The position numbers and the translations under genes were made by a program. The notes beneath the pieces were generated by a model. The model did no database searches. It was not told where the DNA came from and worked only from the letters and a program-made list of their open reading frames with translations. A stretch of DNA of 64,000 bases. Source: Dillenia suffruticosa. Taxonomy: Eukaryota > Streptophyta > Magnoliopsida > Dilleniales > Dilleniaceae. Below are positions 12,401 through 22,367 of the stretch, piece after piece (within the stretch, counting starts at the first letter, position 1; each line of letters opens with the position of its first letter). The stretch covers positions 20,292,608 to 20,356,607 of the forward strand of contig JAVTVX010000001.1 in assembly GCA_033439265.1 (NCBI GenBank), read 5' to 3'.

Positions 12401-13959
12401 GAAAAACATCAAACCATACATCCCCTAAGAATCATGAACTTTTTCTTAAATGGGAAAAGAAAAGGGTACATAAGGAGAGAAATATAAAAACCGGGGAAAG
12501 CCACAAATGAACCCATCTATAAACCCTTCATATCTAAAAAAGATTTAAAGGAGTCAACCAAAAGAGCAAACACTTCATAAAATAATTTAGAAAAGCCATC
12601 AACAAATTCTCCACACCTTCAAAGGTTCTTCAATTTCTTGACCTCTGAAACAACCAAAACACTACTAGAGCACGAATCCTGACAACTCTCCTCTTTGCAG
12701 TACAAACCCTCAAAGAACTCCAAGCCCACACTTCATCGTGTACGAAGCTTGTGCAATGAAGCAACAAGTGATCAACAAACTCAAAAACCATTGATTTTTA
12801 AGTCATCCGGTGCTGTGTTTTCACTTATTAGATTACCAACTTGAACTATCACAAGACACAGAAATTTTCCAAAGAACTCTTCTTTTCTGTTTTCGGTCAA
12901 AAACCACTCAGATACTCTCATTTGCCCCATAATCATTTCTTTCTAAATATAAGACGCAGAAATTTTCCCTATCCATTATTCGGTGTTTTACAACAGGCAA
13001 AAAAGAAAACAAGAATTGGAGACGGCAAGATCCAGGAGACTCTCTCCCTCCATTTTTAGCAACAGTATTAATGTCGCAATATTACTAATGAGACAACAAA
13101 TTACCATTTGTGTGGGCCAAAAGTTACATTCTTGACTTCTGACTAATACTGAATTCAATTATCTCCGAAAAATCAACTATGGTACAATTAAATAAGTAAT
13201 GGAAAAACCGGGCAAATCTGACAATCTTCAAGAGAGCACCAAAAAGTTCTATTTTTTCGACAATGTGTGATCATGAACAAAAGCTGAACAACTTAAATCA
13301 ACAACAAGATTCAAACAAATGGAAATTATGCCACTGGTTTAGAAATGCTAATCAAGAAATAACCCAAAACCCCATCTTTTTGTCACTATAACCAATTTTT
13401 AAAAAGCAACAAATTACCCGAAATCCAATCTTGATATACTTCTAGAAAGAACAAGATTCAAAACAAAAGAAATTTCTTCCACAAATTCTAAATCCCTGAT
13501 CAATAATGCATAAGAGCACCAAGAGCAATTATCTGTCGCATCAAGAAAATTCCTCGCAATTTGCATAATTCAGCTTCAAAATAGAAAACCCTAATCAAGA
13601 ATTGATCTTAAACACCAGTTTTCGAAAGCAATTGACTACCTGAAATCTGGTCCTACACCTACAACACTATTCAAAATAAATGAAAAGTATGCCACAAATT
13701 CAGAAACCTACGCAAAACTCCAATTTTGAAAACTAACAAAATCCCCAATCAGGAATTTCGAAAGAACTAAATCAACAGAATACTCCACCTCAAATTCGGA
13801 AACACTAATCAAGCGTCAACACAGAAACCTCAAGAAATTTACCTGAAATCTGATCTTGATCACGTCAAGAGGAGATGTTACAGTACGAGAAATGCCACCA
13901 GAAATTGCACCTGCGGTTGCATCAATCAAAGCCCTATTAAGCCGTCGTGGTTCTTCCAT
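5357..13959 (-). CDS. Mitochondrial thiamine diphosphate carrier
   Basis: Seven exons on the minus strand: 13959-13843, 12284-12168, 11391-11280, 10837-10710, 8779-8627, 8011-7862 and 5575-5357, giving 331 residues; all joins keep frame with GT/AG ends. The product has the three-fold repeat of the mitochondrial carrier family (SLC25): the signature P-x-D/E-x-x-K/R appears as PLDVIK at 30-35, PFDLLR at 143-148 and PLDVVK at 250-255. Sequence pattern and length match the plant thiamine pyrophosphate carriers (Arabidopsis At3g21390 and At5g48970, about 335-339 residues), inner-membrane proteins that import thiamine diphosphate for pyruvate and 2-oxoglutarate dehydrogenases. Start ATG 13959 gives [13 protein letters not shown], typical of the group. 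Introns hold repeats and an L1 remnant. The exact substrate is inferred from homology. Confidence 0.9.
5576..7861. other. Intron 6 of the carrier gene
   Basis: A 2.3-kb intron. It contains a short C-run and A-rich tract at 5990-6040. The middle (6350-7000) is less AT-rich and has open frames on both strands, but none resembles a known protein; it may be an old transposon piece. I see nothing else I can name. Confidence 0.4.
9428..9461 (+). repeat. (GA)n microsatellite
   Basis: About 16 GA units lie in intron 4 of the carrier gene (8780-10709). The rest of that intron is AT-rich sequence without a recognisable element. Confidence 0.95.
12360..12805 (-). mobile_element. L1-type LINE 3' remnant
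   Basis: On the minus strand, in intron 1 of the carrier gene, a frame reads [12 protein letters not shown] followed by EVWAW, the zinc-binding reverse-transcriptase tail (zf-RVT, consensus VDHLLLHC) found near the end of plant L1 LINE ORF2. Further along the same strand come WLFQRSRN and [10 protein letters not shown], similar to the usual W-x-x-R-N-x-R-x-F-E block. Several stops and frame changes interrupt it, and only the 3' few hundred bases remain. No poly-A tail is clear. Confidence 0.6.
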
Positions 13960-14261
13960 AAACAAACTACAATCTCACTTCACACTAAACCCTAATTCCC
14001 CAAAAAGAGAAAAATAATCAAAATCCATAAAAATTAACAAAACCCCAAATCAGAATATCACATATACATTGAAAGAAACAAAAAAAAAAAGCCCACAATT
14101 TCGCTGTTTAAGAGAGAGAGAGAGAAGATTTGCTTTTCAATGTGAAAATGATAGAAGACAATCAAAGAAAGGATTATACCGTAGAAGAGGAAAGTTCAGA
14201 AAAGGGAAGGAAGCCGTCATTGAAAAACCAGTCTATCTTTTTCCTAAAATCGAGGGGGAGA

Positions 14262-14431
14262 GAGAGAGAGAGCAGGGTGGGCTCGTGAAAGGGTCTTGGA
14301 TTTTATGGAATGAGTCGAGAAATGGGAGGCAAGTGGAGGTGGGGGGAGAGAGAGAGATAGAGCAGGGTGGGCTCGTGAAAGGGTCTTGGATTTTCTGGAA
14401 TGAGTCGAGAAATGGGAGGCAAGTGGAGGTG

Positions 14432-14450
<19 letters not shown>
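14262..14450 (+). repeat. 90-bp tandem duplication with GA repeats
   Basis: The unit starting at 14271 (AGCAGGGTGGGCTCGTGAAA) recurs at 14361, exactly 90 bases later, with only a few differences. Both copies end in GAGA tracts, the second extended to about 14470. It lies 300-500 bases upstream of the carrier start codon, in its probable promoter or 5' leader, where the transcribed strand would be CT-rich. Confidence 0.9.
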
Positions 14451-14473
<23 letters not shown>

Positions 14474-15145
14474 GTGAGAAAGATTGGAAGGAATGATCGA
14501 GGCCGAAAGAAAAACAGAAACGAGAAAATTGCTGCGCGTGTTAATACCGATGTCTACGTACCTACAAAAGGGAAAAGAGGTGTTGAATGCACGCAAATGA
14601 AGATTGTCAGAATTCAAGGAGATACGGCGCTTTTTTGGACAAATATTGTCTGAATTTTCATTATATTACTATTATTATTTTAACATAAAATAATAAATTT
14701 ATTGATATATATAATAATTCAAAAAATAATAACGGATGTTTAAATTATTATTAGACATCTAATTTTTTTAATAAAACATTAATATTTAATAATTATTTTA
14801 TTTTTTATTAAATTTAAATCGAATCGGATTAAATTTATAAAAAATAAATTTTTTTAATATTTATTAAATAGTATCAATATACAAGATATTGCTGTCATCA
14901 ACCGGCAAAGCATGCGTTACATCTGCATGATCATGTGAGTATAATACATACAAAAGCACAAATATCTAAAAATAATAAAGGAAAAAGAAAGAAAGGAAGA
15001 GAGAGAATGAAGCTTACCATCGTCTTTGTCACTGAAACAGAGAACGATGAAGACATACTTAGTCATGAGAATGGAAGTCAGAGAACAGATGATGAATGAC
15101 AAAACTTCTAAAACAGTGTTTTAAACTCCATAGCTAACTAAATAT

Positions 15146-15277
15146 CTTTTTTAAATGAGAATTTCTCCTCATTTGAGTTTGCCATTCATGCTTAAGAGCA
15201 CGAGCAGCCTCAATCTCTCTTTTATTTGCTTCTTCCATCCTAGAAATTGTGTTTCTCTTCGCATAGTGTTCTCTGTA
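15146..15277 (-). pseudogene. Unrecognised coding-like remnant
   Basis: Forty-four minus-strand codons stay open and read like a charged helical protein: YREHYAKRNTISRMEEANKR, then EIEAARALKHEWQTQMRR. The composition (Glu, Arg, Lys, Ala, Gln) is unlike random AT-rich DNA. In-frame stops border it and no start or splice context completes a gene. Another minus-strand segment ending at a GTAAGC donor lies at 15019-15100. I do not recognise the family; it may be a decayed gene fragment or captured exon. Confidence 0.3.
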
Positions 15278-15622
15278 TCATTTTGCCTCTTCCAACGTAG
15301 AATCCGTATTTTCATTTCATCATGTTTGCCGACTCAATCTCTATTTAACACGCTGATCGTACATCTTCACTTTGCGGCGTGTTTGATGACGCAATCTCTA
15401 TATAATAAGTTCTCTTCACATTACCCTATTTACGATTCGATATTTACACACCACGCGTAAAATATTATTATAAAATTATTGTATTTTATTCCCTTTTGAT
15501 TAAAGGGTAAACGTAATCAAATAAAATCAAACAAAAAAAAAATTGAAAAACTTTATCGTTAAACAAACTTTTAAATGTGCGTATCATTTGTTGGTATGCT
15601 CTAAAGAGAGAAACTCGTACCA

Positions 15623-15772
15623 ATGGTCAATCGCCCTGATAAGATGTTGTGCTAAATTTCTTAACCAAGATCACGAGTTTAATTCGGGATCTGGAAATGA
15701 AACAGATTACATTAATAGCGTAGTTCTCTTAAATAAGTTACTCTAAGTCTCGGAAAGGATTAGTCGAAACAT
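15623..15772 (+). mobile_element. tRNA-derived SINE-like element
   Basis: It starts with TGGTCAATCGCCCTGAT (A-box-like), has a B-box-like GAGTTTAATTCGG and ends in the body shared with other copies in the window (GGATTAGTCGAAACATG). No tail is clear. Confidence 0.5.
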
Positions 15773-15778
15773 GTCTCT

Positions 15779-15872
15779 AAGGAGATAATCTGATGGTCAT
15801 AATCTCTCTTCTAACCCTGAGATTTAGGGTTCAAATTTTATGTAACAAAAAAAATCAATAAAAAAAAAATGA
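15779..15872 (+). mobile_element. Short tRNA-derived SINE with A-rich tail
   Basis: The head GGAGATAATCTGATGGTCA is A-box-like, GGGTTCAAATTTTATG is B-box-like, and an A-rich tail follows. It has the same layout as the elements at 4838-4925 (-) and 59318-59409 (+). Confidence 0.6.
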
Positions 15873-17250
15873 AAAACCCGGGGTTAGATACCCAATTGGG
15901 CCTAAGCCCACTCCTTGTGTAAATTGTAAGCCCAGGACCTGTATAGTTAAGCCTATGGAGCTTTTATTAATATTTTTTTTTACTTGAAGACCGGTCGATA
16001 TTTAAGGTTTTATTCTTATTAATCCAGACCGTCCACTGTAGTGACTCATTTTTTTAGGATGGGACTCCCAACGGGGAACGTTCCATACATATAAAGATCT
16101 GATACTCTCAACGGGCCCTACGTCCAGTTGACTATTATTTTGATATTTTGATATTTTTGATATTTTGATCAAGTGACGATTCCCTTGACTTTTATTTTGT
16201 TGGGCATTAAATTCAATTGACTCCATACCTTATATTCTGAACCGTCGATCAGAATGATCGGGTCAAAAAAGTAGATGCAATCTTAATATCTCTCCATTAT
16301 TGACTTTTCGAGAATCGTTGACTTTTAATAAATTATTATTCTATCAGCTCACTTACATAATTCATATTATTTGTTTCAAGCCAAAGTGGTGAATTGTTTT
16401 TTGCAAAATGGGCACTTAGTGCAGGTATCTTGGAACTATTATTATTAGGTATTGAAGCTATTTTGTATTTTTTTTTCTTTTCTTTTTTTTTTTCTTTAGA
16501 ATGGAAGAGAAAAATAATCAGAATAAGAACCTTAATATATTGGGTATTATTCAAATATTTTTTTAAAATATAAATTTCGTGAAATAATGCAGTATCTTAA
16601 TTATTTAAAATAAGCACCTACTGTATAATTCTCTACCATATACCTTAAATTAGAAAAAAAATATTAAAAATAGTTCAAAAAATGTTTAGCCTTAATAATT
16701 CTAAAAATTAATTAAGACCTTTCATTGTGAAATCATCGTTAAATTCTCAAGCCCTATGGATGATCGAATGATCGATGACATTAATATATTATTGTTTATG
16801 TTATAAAATATTATATATCAAAATTAAATTAATTATTAAAAAAATAAATATTAAAATAAATTAATAATCAATTTGATTTTAAGAATATTTCACTTTATTT
16901 TAGTTTTATATTTTCATATTTGTAATAATAATTTTTTATATAAATCAAATCTATTGTAATATTTTATTAAAACAATAGATTATTAAGATTTTATATTTTT
17001 AATGCTGTTTTCTATTTTTAATAGTTTGAATGCTAGATTGAAATTTTCATTTTTTAAGAAGAAGCAATGAAAGGCAATACTAGTAGGGTCTCCTAGAAAA
17101 AGGAATTCTTAACCTGAGCATAAAATGAAATCTTATTTTTGAAGTCCAATTTAATTATAAAATAAGTATATTAATTTATTTTTTCTCTCAAAACACTAGC
17201 TAAATAGCACACCAATCTTGGCCATCACAGCTATAATACGAGTTATGATT

Positions 17251-17428
17251 AATGTCTAATCAGTTTAGTGACTATATATTATTTTTTTTAAAATAAGATT
17301 TCAGATTTAAATTTTGTATATAAAAAAATAAAAGTTGAAAAAAATTTATCCTCTTAAAAATTTAATTCAATTCGAATTTAATTTAATTGAATTTAATACG
17401 ATTATCGATGATTTATAAAAAAAAAAAA
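17251..17428 (+). mobile_element. Longer SINE-like element with poly-A tail
   Basis: The element starts near CTAATCAGTTTAGTGACT (A-box-like), has CAGATTTAAATTTTGTATAT (B-box-like), then an AT-rich body with TTCAATTCGAATTTAAT and ATTATCGATGAT, and ends in 12 A. Reverse-oriented relatives occur at 24328, 31931, 37379, 40760, 48316 and 60600. Confidence 0.55.
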
Positions 17429-18032
17429 TCATCTCGATCAAGAAAAGTGGACAAGATTAACCTCCTCCAAAGAGTCAAAAATGAAAAATTCCAATATTTC
17501 CCGTGGCATCCTTTCCTTCCTTTTTCCTTTTTCTTTTTTTTTTTTTGAGCTCGCACGTTATTTACACGGTTTAGAATTGTTCTTCTTTTCTCTGTCTAAT
17601 TGTGGTTCACGCGGTTGGAGGTTAGAATATTCTATTTCCTATGCTTAGGTTGGTGAACGATGGGGTAGGACAGGACAGAATTTAAGGTTCCGGAAGGTTC
17701 CGGTGTTCTAATTTCTATGCCCTATGAAATCACTTAGTAATTAAAGTCTCAAATTAAAATTTAATTTATTTATTTTTTTAAATGTTGAGATCATAACAAA
17801 ACAAATGAATGCTTAATCCATTTTTTTTTAGAGAGTTGAATAAAGTGATAATATCAGTTAAATTATAATTTATTAACTTAATCCAGTTATTCTAATAACA
17901 AATGAAAGAGTTTATTAGGAAATTATTAAGTTTTCATTGTCGATCCACAAAATGTAAATGTATAATTTGTGACTACTAAGAAAGGAAGTTCAAATTTGTA
18001 ATTTAGTATTTATTTATTTATTTATTTTTTAT

Positions 18033-18150
18033 CTTGGTTTGGCCACCACCCAGTATTTGAACTTTTACCCCGACTAATCTAGATTGACCGGCTCAACCTT
18101 AGTTAAGGGATAAAAATATCCACCTATCTATATCAACAAGTGTCGGTGTA
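18033..18150 (-). mobile_element. SINE-like fragment
   Basis: The plus strand shows the recurring order CCCAGTATTTGAAC, GACTAATCTAGATTGA and a GGTTAAGG-like block, similar to the better copy at 37178-37353 (-). The ends are unclear. Confidence 0.35.
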
Positions 18151-19018
18151 ATTTAGTATTTATTAATGCCACTGATCAATGATCACTGTATTGCCCTTTA
18201 TGGCTCATAGAGGGGGGGCCAGAGGCTCCATAACAAATGGAAGGGCACCTAACAAGCTTATTGCGACAAACTAACACCCAAGATCATATACTCAGAATAA
18301 AATTATTTTACAGATTTTTTTAACGACTCTCTCGATCTTGACAAAAAAATTTATAAAATAATATAATTAGTATTACATTAATACATAAAACGTCAATTAA
18401 TTTCTCTAAAAACCAGAGAGATCTCATGCGACTAGTTGTTATAAGCACTGTATGAGCAGACTGTTTGGAGCACTAATAGAGGATTTGCTTGGGTTCTATC
18501 TATCCAATGAGCTTGGAAGTCTTTAGATGTTTTGTTAGGTTTCACCTTGTATAGTAATCCATACTTCTTTTGAATCCTTGATACTATAACTTTTGTACGA
18601 CTAAATAGAAAATTTGGTGCAAAAATGACCTGGTAAGATGTTTTCATTGGACAATCCTCGCATGAATATTAGCATTTGGTGAGAAGATTGATGCAGGGAA
18701 GCAATTGCCCAATTGGAGAAATTTCAAAGAAAATACAGAGGAAGAGGACCCACAGCTCTATGAATGACATAAGAGGAACCAATCAGGTATTTAGAATGTA
18801 AAGTCATTAATCAGTTCCTCAAAGACTTCGCCAACCGCCTAAGACTTTCACCAACGTTGATGCGTCGCCATGTGCACACCTCACGCGCAAACTCACCCAA
18901 GCCGAATACAATAGTCCATCGTAGATACAAATACACTTTCCCCCAAACCCTCGGGCTTATTCCAAACCTACCTCTCTCTCTCCTCTCTCTCTCTCTCTCG
19001 CCTCTGTTTGAATTCACC

Positions 19019-19813
19019 ATGGAGTACAGAACCTTAGAGGTCGAAGTTATCTCGGCCAGAAACCTCAAAAAAGTGAACATAATTTCCAAGATGGACGTCT
19101 ACGTCGTCGTTTCACTCTCCGGCGACAAGCACACCAAGCAGAAAACAGCCGTAGCCAGAGAAGGCGGCAGCAGCCCAACCTGGAATTTCCCGATGAAATT
19201 CACGATCTACGAATCCTACTTACAGCAAAATCAACTGACCCTAGATTTCAAAATCCGGTGTGAGCGTGTCCTTGGCGACAAAGACATCGGAGAAGTCCAT
19301 GTTCCTATAAAAGAGCTTCTAGGAGGAGCTTCTCAGGATGACAGGCCTGTTCAGTTCGTCACTTACCAGATTCGAAAACCCTCTGGAAAACCCAAAGGAG
19401 AGCTCCATTTCTCGTATAAATTCTGCGAAAAAACCGTCGAAAAAGCCGCCGAAAAAACATTTGAGCCTGTCACGGCGTATCCGGCTGCGGCTTCGGGGTC
19501 GAGCACGGCGTATGCGCCGGCATATCCGGCGTATAATGAATATCCACCGCCTCCGGTGGCTGCGGGATATGCATATCCTCCGCCGCCTCCTCCGCCCCAG
19601 GGTTACGGGTACGGGTACCCGCCACCGCCGCCGCCCGGGTATGCATACCAGGGAGTAGTGCAGCAACCGCAGCAGCCGAAGAAGAACAAGTTTGGACTAG
19701 GATTGGGAGCTGGGCTACTAGGAGGTGCACTTGGAGGGTTGTTGATCGGAGACATGATAGCCGACAGCGGTGGTTGCGGCGGTGGCTGTGGTGGTGGCTG
19801 CGGAGGATTTTGA
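19019..19813 (+). CDS. SRC2-like C2-domain protein
   Basis: Intronless, 264 residues. Residues 1-135 form a C2 domain (LEVEVISARNLKKVN, then SKMDVYVVVSL and a GDKDIGEVHVPIKELL end). Residues 150-212 are a Pro/Tyr/Gly/Ala-rich tail with runs of 6-7 prolines. Residues 224-247 are a Gly/Leu-rich hydrophobic segment, and the C-terminus is GGCGGGCGGGCGGF. This layout is that of SRC2 (soybean gene regulated by cold 2) and its Arabidopsis relative, a membrane-associated Ca2+-responsive protein linked to cold signalling and vacuolar trafficking. ATG 19019 sits in a strong context (CACCATGG) after a CT-rich leader. The frame stays open upstream to an ATG at 18860, so a longer form is conceivable. C2 lipid binding and Ca2+ dependence are inferred. 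Confidence 0.9.
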   Translation: MEYRTLEVEVISARNLKKVNIISKMDVYVVVSLSGDKHTKQKTAVAREGGSSPTWNFPMKFTIYESYLQQNQLTLDFKIRCERVLGDKDIGEVHVPIKELLGGASQDDRPVQFVTYQIRKPSGKPKGELHFSYKFCEKTVEKAAEKTFEPVTAYPAAASGSSTAYAPAYPAYNEYPPPPVAAGYAYPPPPPPPQGYGYGYPPPPPPGYAYQGVVQQPQQPKKNKFGLGLGAGLLGGALGGLLIGDMIADSGGCGGGCGGGCGGF

Positions 19814-19935
19814 CGAGTTGTCAACTCAATGGAGCACCGCGGAATGTACTTTAATATTTTCTTTTCAATTATTTTTAATATTGGTTATATGATATTATCA
19901 TCGTGCTTCCAAATTTGTGCCATATGGTGTAACAG

Positions 19936-19980
19936 TATGAATATATATATATATATATATGTAAATATATATATATATAT
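19936..19980 (+). repeat. (TA)n microsatellite, two blocks
   Basis: Two TA-rich runs, separated by a short TGTAAA interruption, lie in the 3' flank of the SRC2-like gene. Confidence 0.9.
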
Positions 19981-20317
19981 TTTCATGGTTGGATGGATGA
20001 TCTATAATATGTGCTTTCTTTAATTTTGGTTTTATTTATTTATTTTTTCCAATTTCTTTTCATATATTGCAATTATTGTGATCGAAGACCAAGTCAATCA
20101 ATGCAAAGAATACTATGAATTCTTGTATAATGACGTCACTATTTATATTTTGTTGAATTATATTTTTTCAAAACAGTTACAGCCAAAAATATAGATAGAT
20201 AGAAATTTAAAATGATATAATTTAAATATTAAATAAAAAGGCTCTCTTTAATCTTATTAGGACTTACTCTTCTATAAATATCAACGCTCAAATTTTCATA
20301 ATTCTTATCATATTCTC

Positions 20318-20495
20318 AATTATGAGCACTTATTGACAAATGAGATTTCTTTTTCTGTTATGGTCCCCAGAGGAGACGTGAGTTATGGAGGTTTGAACCC
20401 TCGCCGGAGAGTGTGGGATAAGTTTCTTTGTAACCCTACGCCATGGAGTGAGAGAAATGCCCTTCATTTGCAGTATCAGAAGGGGCAGCCCTATC
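20318..20495 (+). repeat. Direct repeat, copy 1
   Basis: About 178 bases starting AATTATGAGCACTTATTGAC recur at 20802-20992 with small differences. The unit includes a tRNA-T-arm-like GGTTTGAACCC and a GTATCAGAAGGGGCAGCCC block. The two copies are 306 bases apart. Confidence 0.9.
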
Positions 20496-20801
20496 ATATG
20501 CAGAAGCTTCTGAACTCCTCCCCGAAAGGAAGCTTGGGAAGGTTAGGCATTCCCAAAGGTGGAATTAATGTATAATTTTCTCTTTTATTTGGTGGGGGGG
20601 AAGTGTTTGGGGATGGCAATATCCTGCCTAACGTGATAGGTATCCGAAAAATTTGATCTGTTGGATTGGCGAGTTCAGATTGGGTTTTAATATAAAAATA
20701 AACGGGTCGATTCAGATACAGATTTAAGTTTGGATACTAGACCAACATAACCGGCATGATGCCCGCGAACAGGAAAGTGAACACATGGGTCTGGCTTTCT
20801 A

Positions 20802-20992
20802 AATTATGAGCACTTATTGACAAATGAGATTTCTTTTTCTATTATTATGAATATCTAGGTCCCCGGAGGAGACGTGAGCTATGGAGGTTTGAACCCTCGC
20901 CAGAGATAGTGGGATAAGTTTCTTTGTACCTTTACGCCATGAGAGTGAGAGAAATGCTCTTAATTTGCGGTATCAGAAGGGGCAGCCCTATC
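20802..20992 (+). repeat. Direct repeat, copy 2
   Basis: This is the second copy of the unit at 20318-20495, about 191 bases with a 13-base net expansion near ATTATTATGAATATC. Flanks of the two copies differ after CCCTATC. The pair could be a small LTR-type miniature element or two SINE copies, but TG/CA ends and a clear primer site are not seen. Confidence 0.88.
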
Positions 20993-22002
20993 TGTGATTT
21001 CACAAATTGCAAATAATTTCAAGACACCAATTCTGCATGTTTAATTTAAAAACTACAAATCATGTAACAGCGATCGAAATTATTAAAAATAATACAATAC
21101 CATTAATATTATATAAATGATTATTTATTATTATACAAATAGTAATCGTAAGATAATAAAATATTAATGAGATCAATTTAATTAGTTTATTTATCAAAAT
21201 AAAATACTAATTAATTGAAGTATAGGTGAAAGTAACGGTCTAACAATTACAATTATTTTTCTAACTTAAAGATTTCAAATTCAAATTTCTACATAACAAA
21301 AAAATTAAAAACAGAATAACGGCGAATTTCAACAGATGCCGGTTTAGACAAAAACTAGTGTAAAGCAGCTCTTCCCCTTTCTTATTATAAAATTCGATTT
21401 ATTCTAAATTTTTATATGTGAAAATAAAGTTTCGACCCGAATTAAAATTTTATATTATACCGTAGCTATATGTGTGTATATATGTTTATATCACATGTTT
21501 GCCTTTCGGTGTCAATCGTATTCAAGTGTATTCAAAGTTTTGGATATCTATTTTTATACTTTAAAACTCTTTCACCCGACGAATTTGCTCATTTCTTCAC
21601 TCATCGACGTAAAATGGTTAATCCAACCATATAAATTTGTCTTTAGTCACATTAAATTTGTTTGCCTTGCCATGATCGTAACAACTCGATATAATTTAGT
21701 CAGATACAAAGTAAAAAAATTATTTTAATAGGGTAAAATATAATATATCAAAACCTATATATACCGGAAATTATAATTTTTAAAAATATATGAGATTATC
21801 AAAAAGTTTAATATCATTTTAAATCTTTTAGCGATAAATTTATAAATTTTAGTGACATTTTAAAGATTTTTAGTATTATTATTTTTTTTAAATGCCCATT
21901 AAAAATATATATATATACTTCTAAATTTAAGAGGCAATGACTCCCTTCCTCCACGGTGGCTTTGCCCCTGAATCTGGTCCATAAAAATCCCCTAAATTTT
22001 TT

Positions 22003-22170
22003 TGAATTAAGTGATCAATCACTCTACCATTTTATCAAGAGTCTCGAGTTTGAATCCTGAGAATATAAAAAAGATTTGGGAGAACTAATCTCTAAAATAA
22101 TTCTCACAATACTTAAATTAGATTAATCGGATAAAATCTAGATATCGATAAAAAAAACAAAAAAGAAAAA
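22003..22170 (+). mobile_element. tRNA-derived SINE-like element
   Basis: It has an A-box-like AAGTGATCAATCACT, a good B box (GAGTTTGAATCC), a body with AATCTCTAAAATAATTC and TTAGATTAATCGGATAAAA, and an A-rich tail. Related copies lie at 31468, 36832 and 40170. Confidence 0.6.
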
Positions 22171-22367
22171 ATCCCACGCGAGAAAATAACAAAAGTGGCG
22201 GCAAAAGCAACACAAAGCTGAAAGAAACAAACAAATTGTGCGATGAAAATGATAAAAGACTCTACAAACTAGTGACAAATCTTGCACAAGTATATGAGCT
22301 ACTAGAGTTCACAATAAAATGTTACACCCTCATAAGCCAACCCTAGACTTCCTAGAGCTTGAAGAAT

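Larger units (their letters stand above)
13960..19018. other. Intergenic region between the carrier and SRC2-like genes
   Basis: This is the divergent space between the carrier (-) and SRC2-like (+) genes. It holds the carrier promoter side with a 90-bp duplication, a coding-like remnant at 15146-15277 (-), SINE-like copies at 15623-15872, 17251-17428 and about 18033-18150, and long AT-rich stretches at 14650-14880, 16550-17450 and 17750-18030. The last 250 bases before 19019 become CT-rich and form the SRC2 leader. I see no complete gene. Confidence 0.5.
19814..22367. other. Intergenic region between the SRC2-like and first GST genes
   Basis: It contains the SRC2 3' flank, a pair of direct repeats at 20318-20992, AT-rich sequence and a SINE-like element at 22003-22170. 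Bases 21925-21980 resemble one end of the candidate element at 55630-56335. No gene is convincing. Confidence 0.5.

Noticed and set aside
14069-14653. A 194-codon plus-strand frame rich in Arg, Glu and Gly
   Set aside because: It is made largely from GA repeats and the 90-base duplication, which keeps frame because 90 is a multiple of three. It lies in the carrier gene's 5' region and has no homology.
19319-19824. Several long frames on both strands overlapping SRC2
   Set aside because: They are shadows of the GC-rich Pro/Tyr/Gly coding sequence.
20318-20992. Direct-repeat pair as a confirmed miniature LTR element
   Set aside because: Repeat ends lack TG/CA and there is no clear primer-binding site after the first copy, so it is listed only as a repeat.
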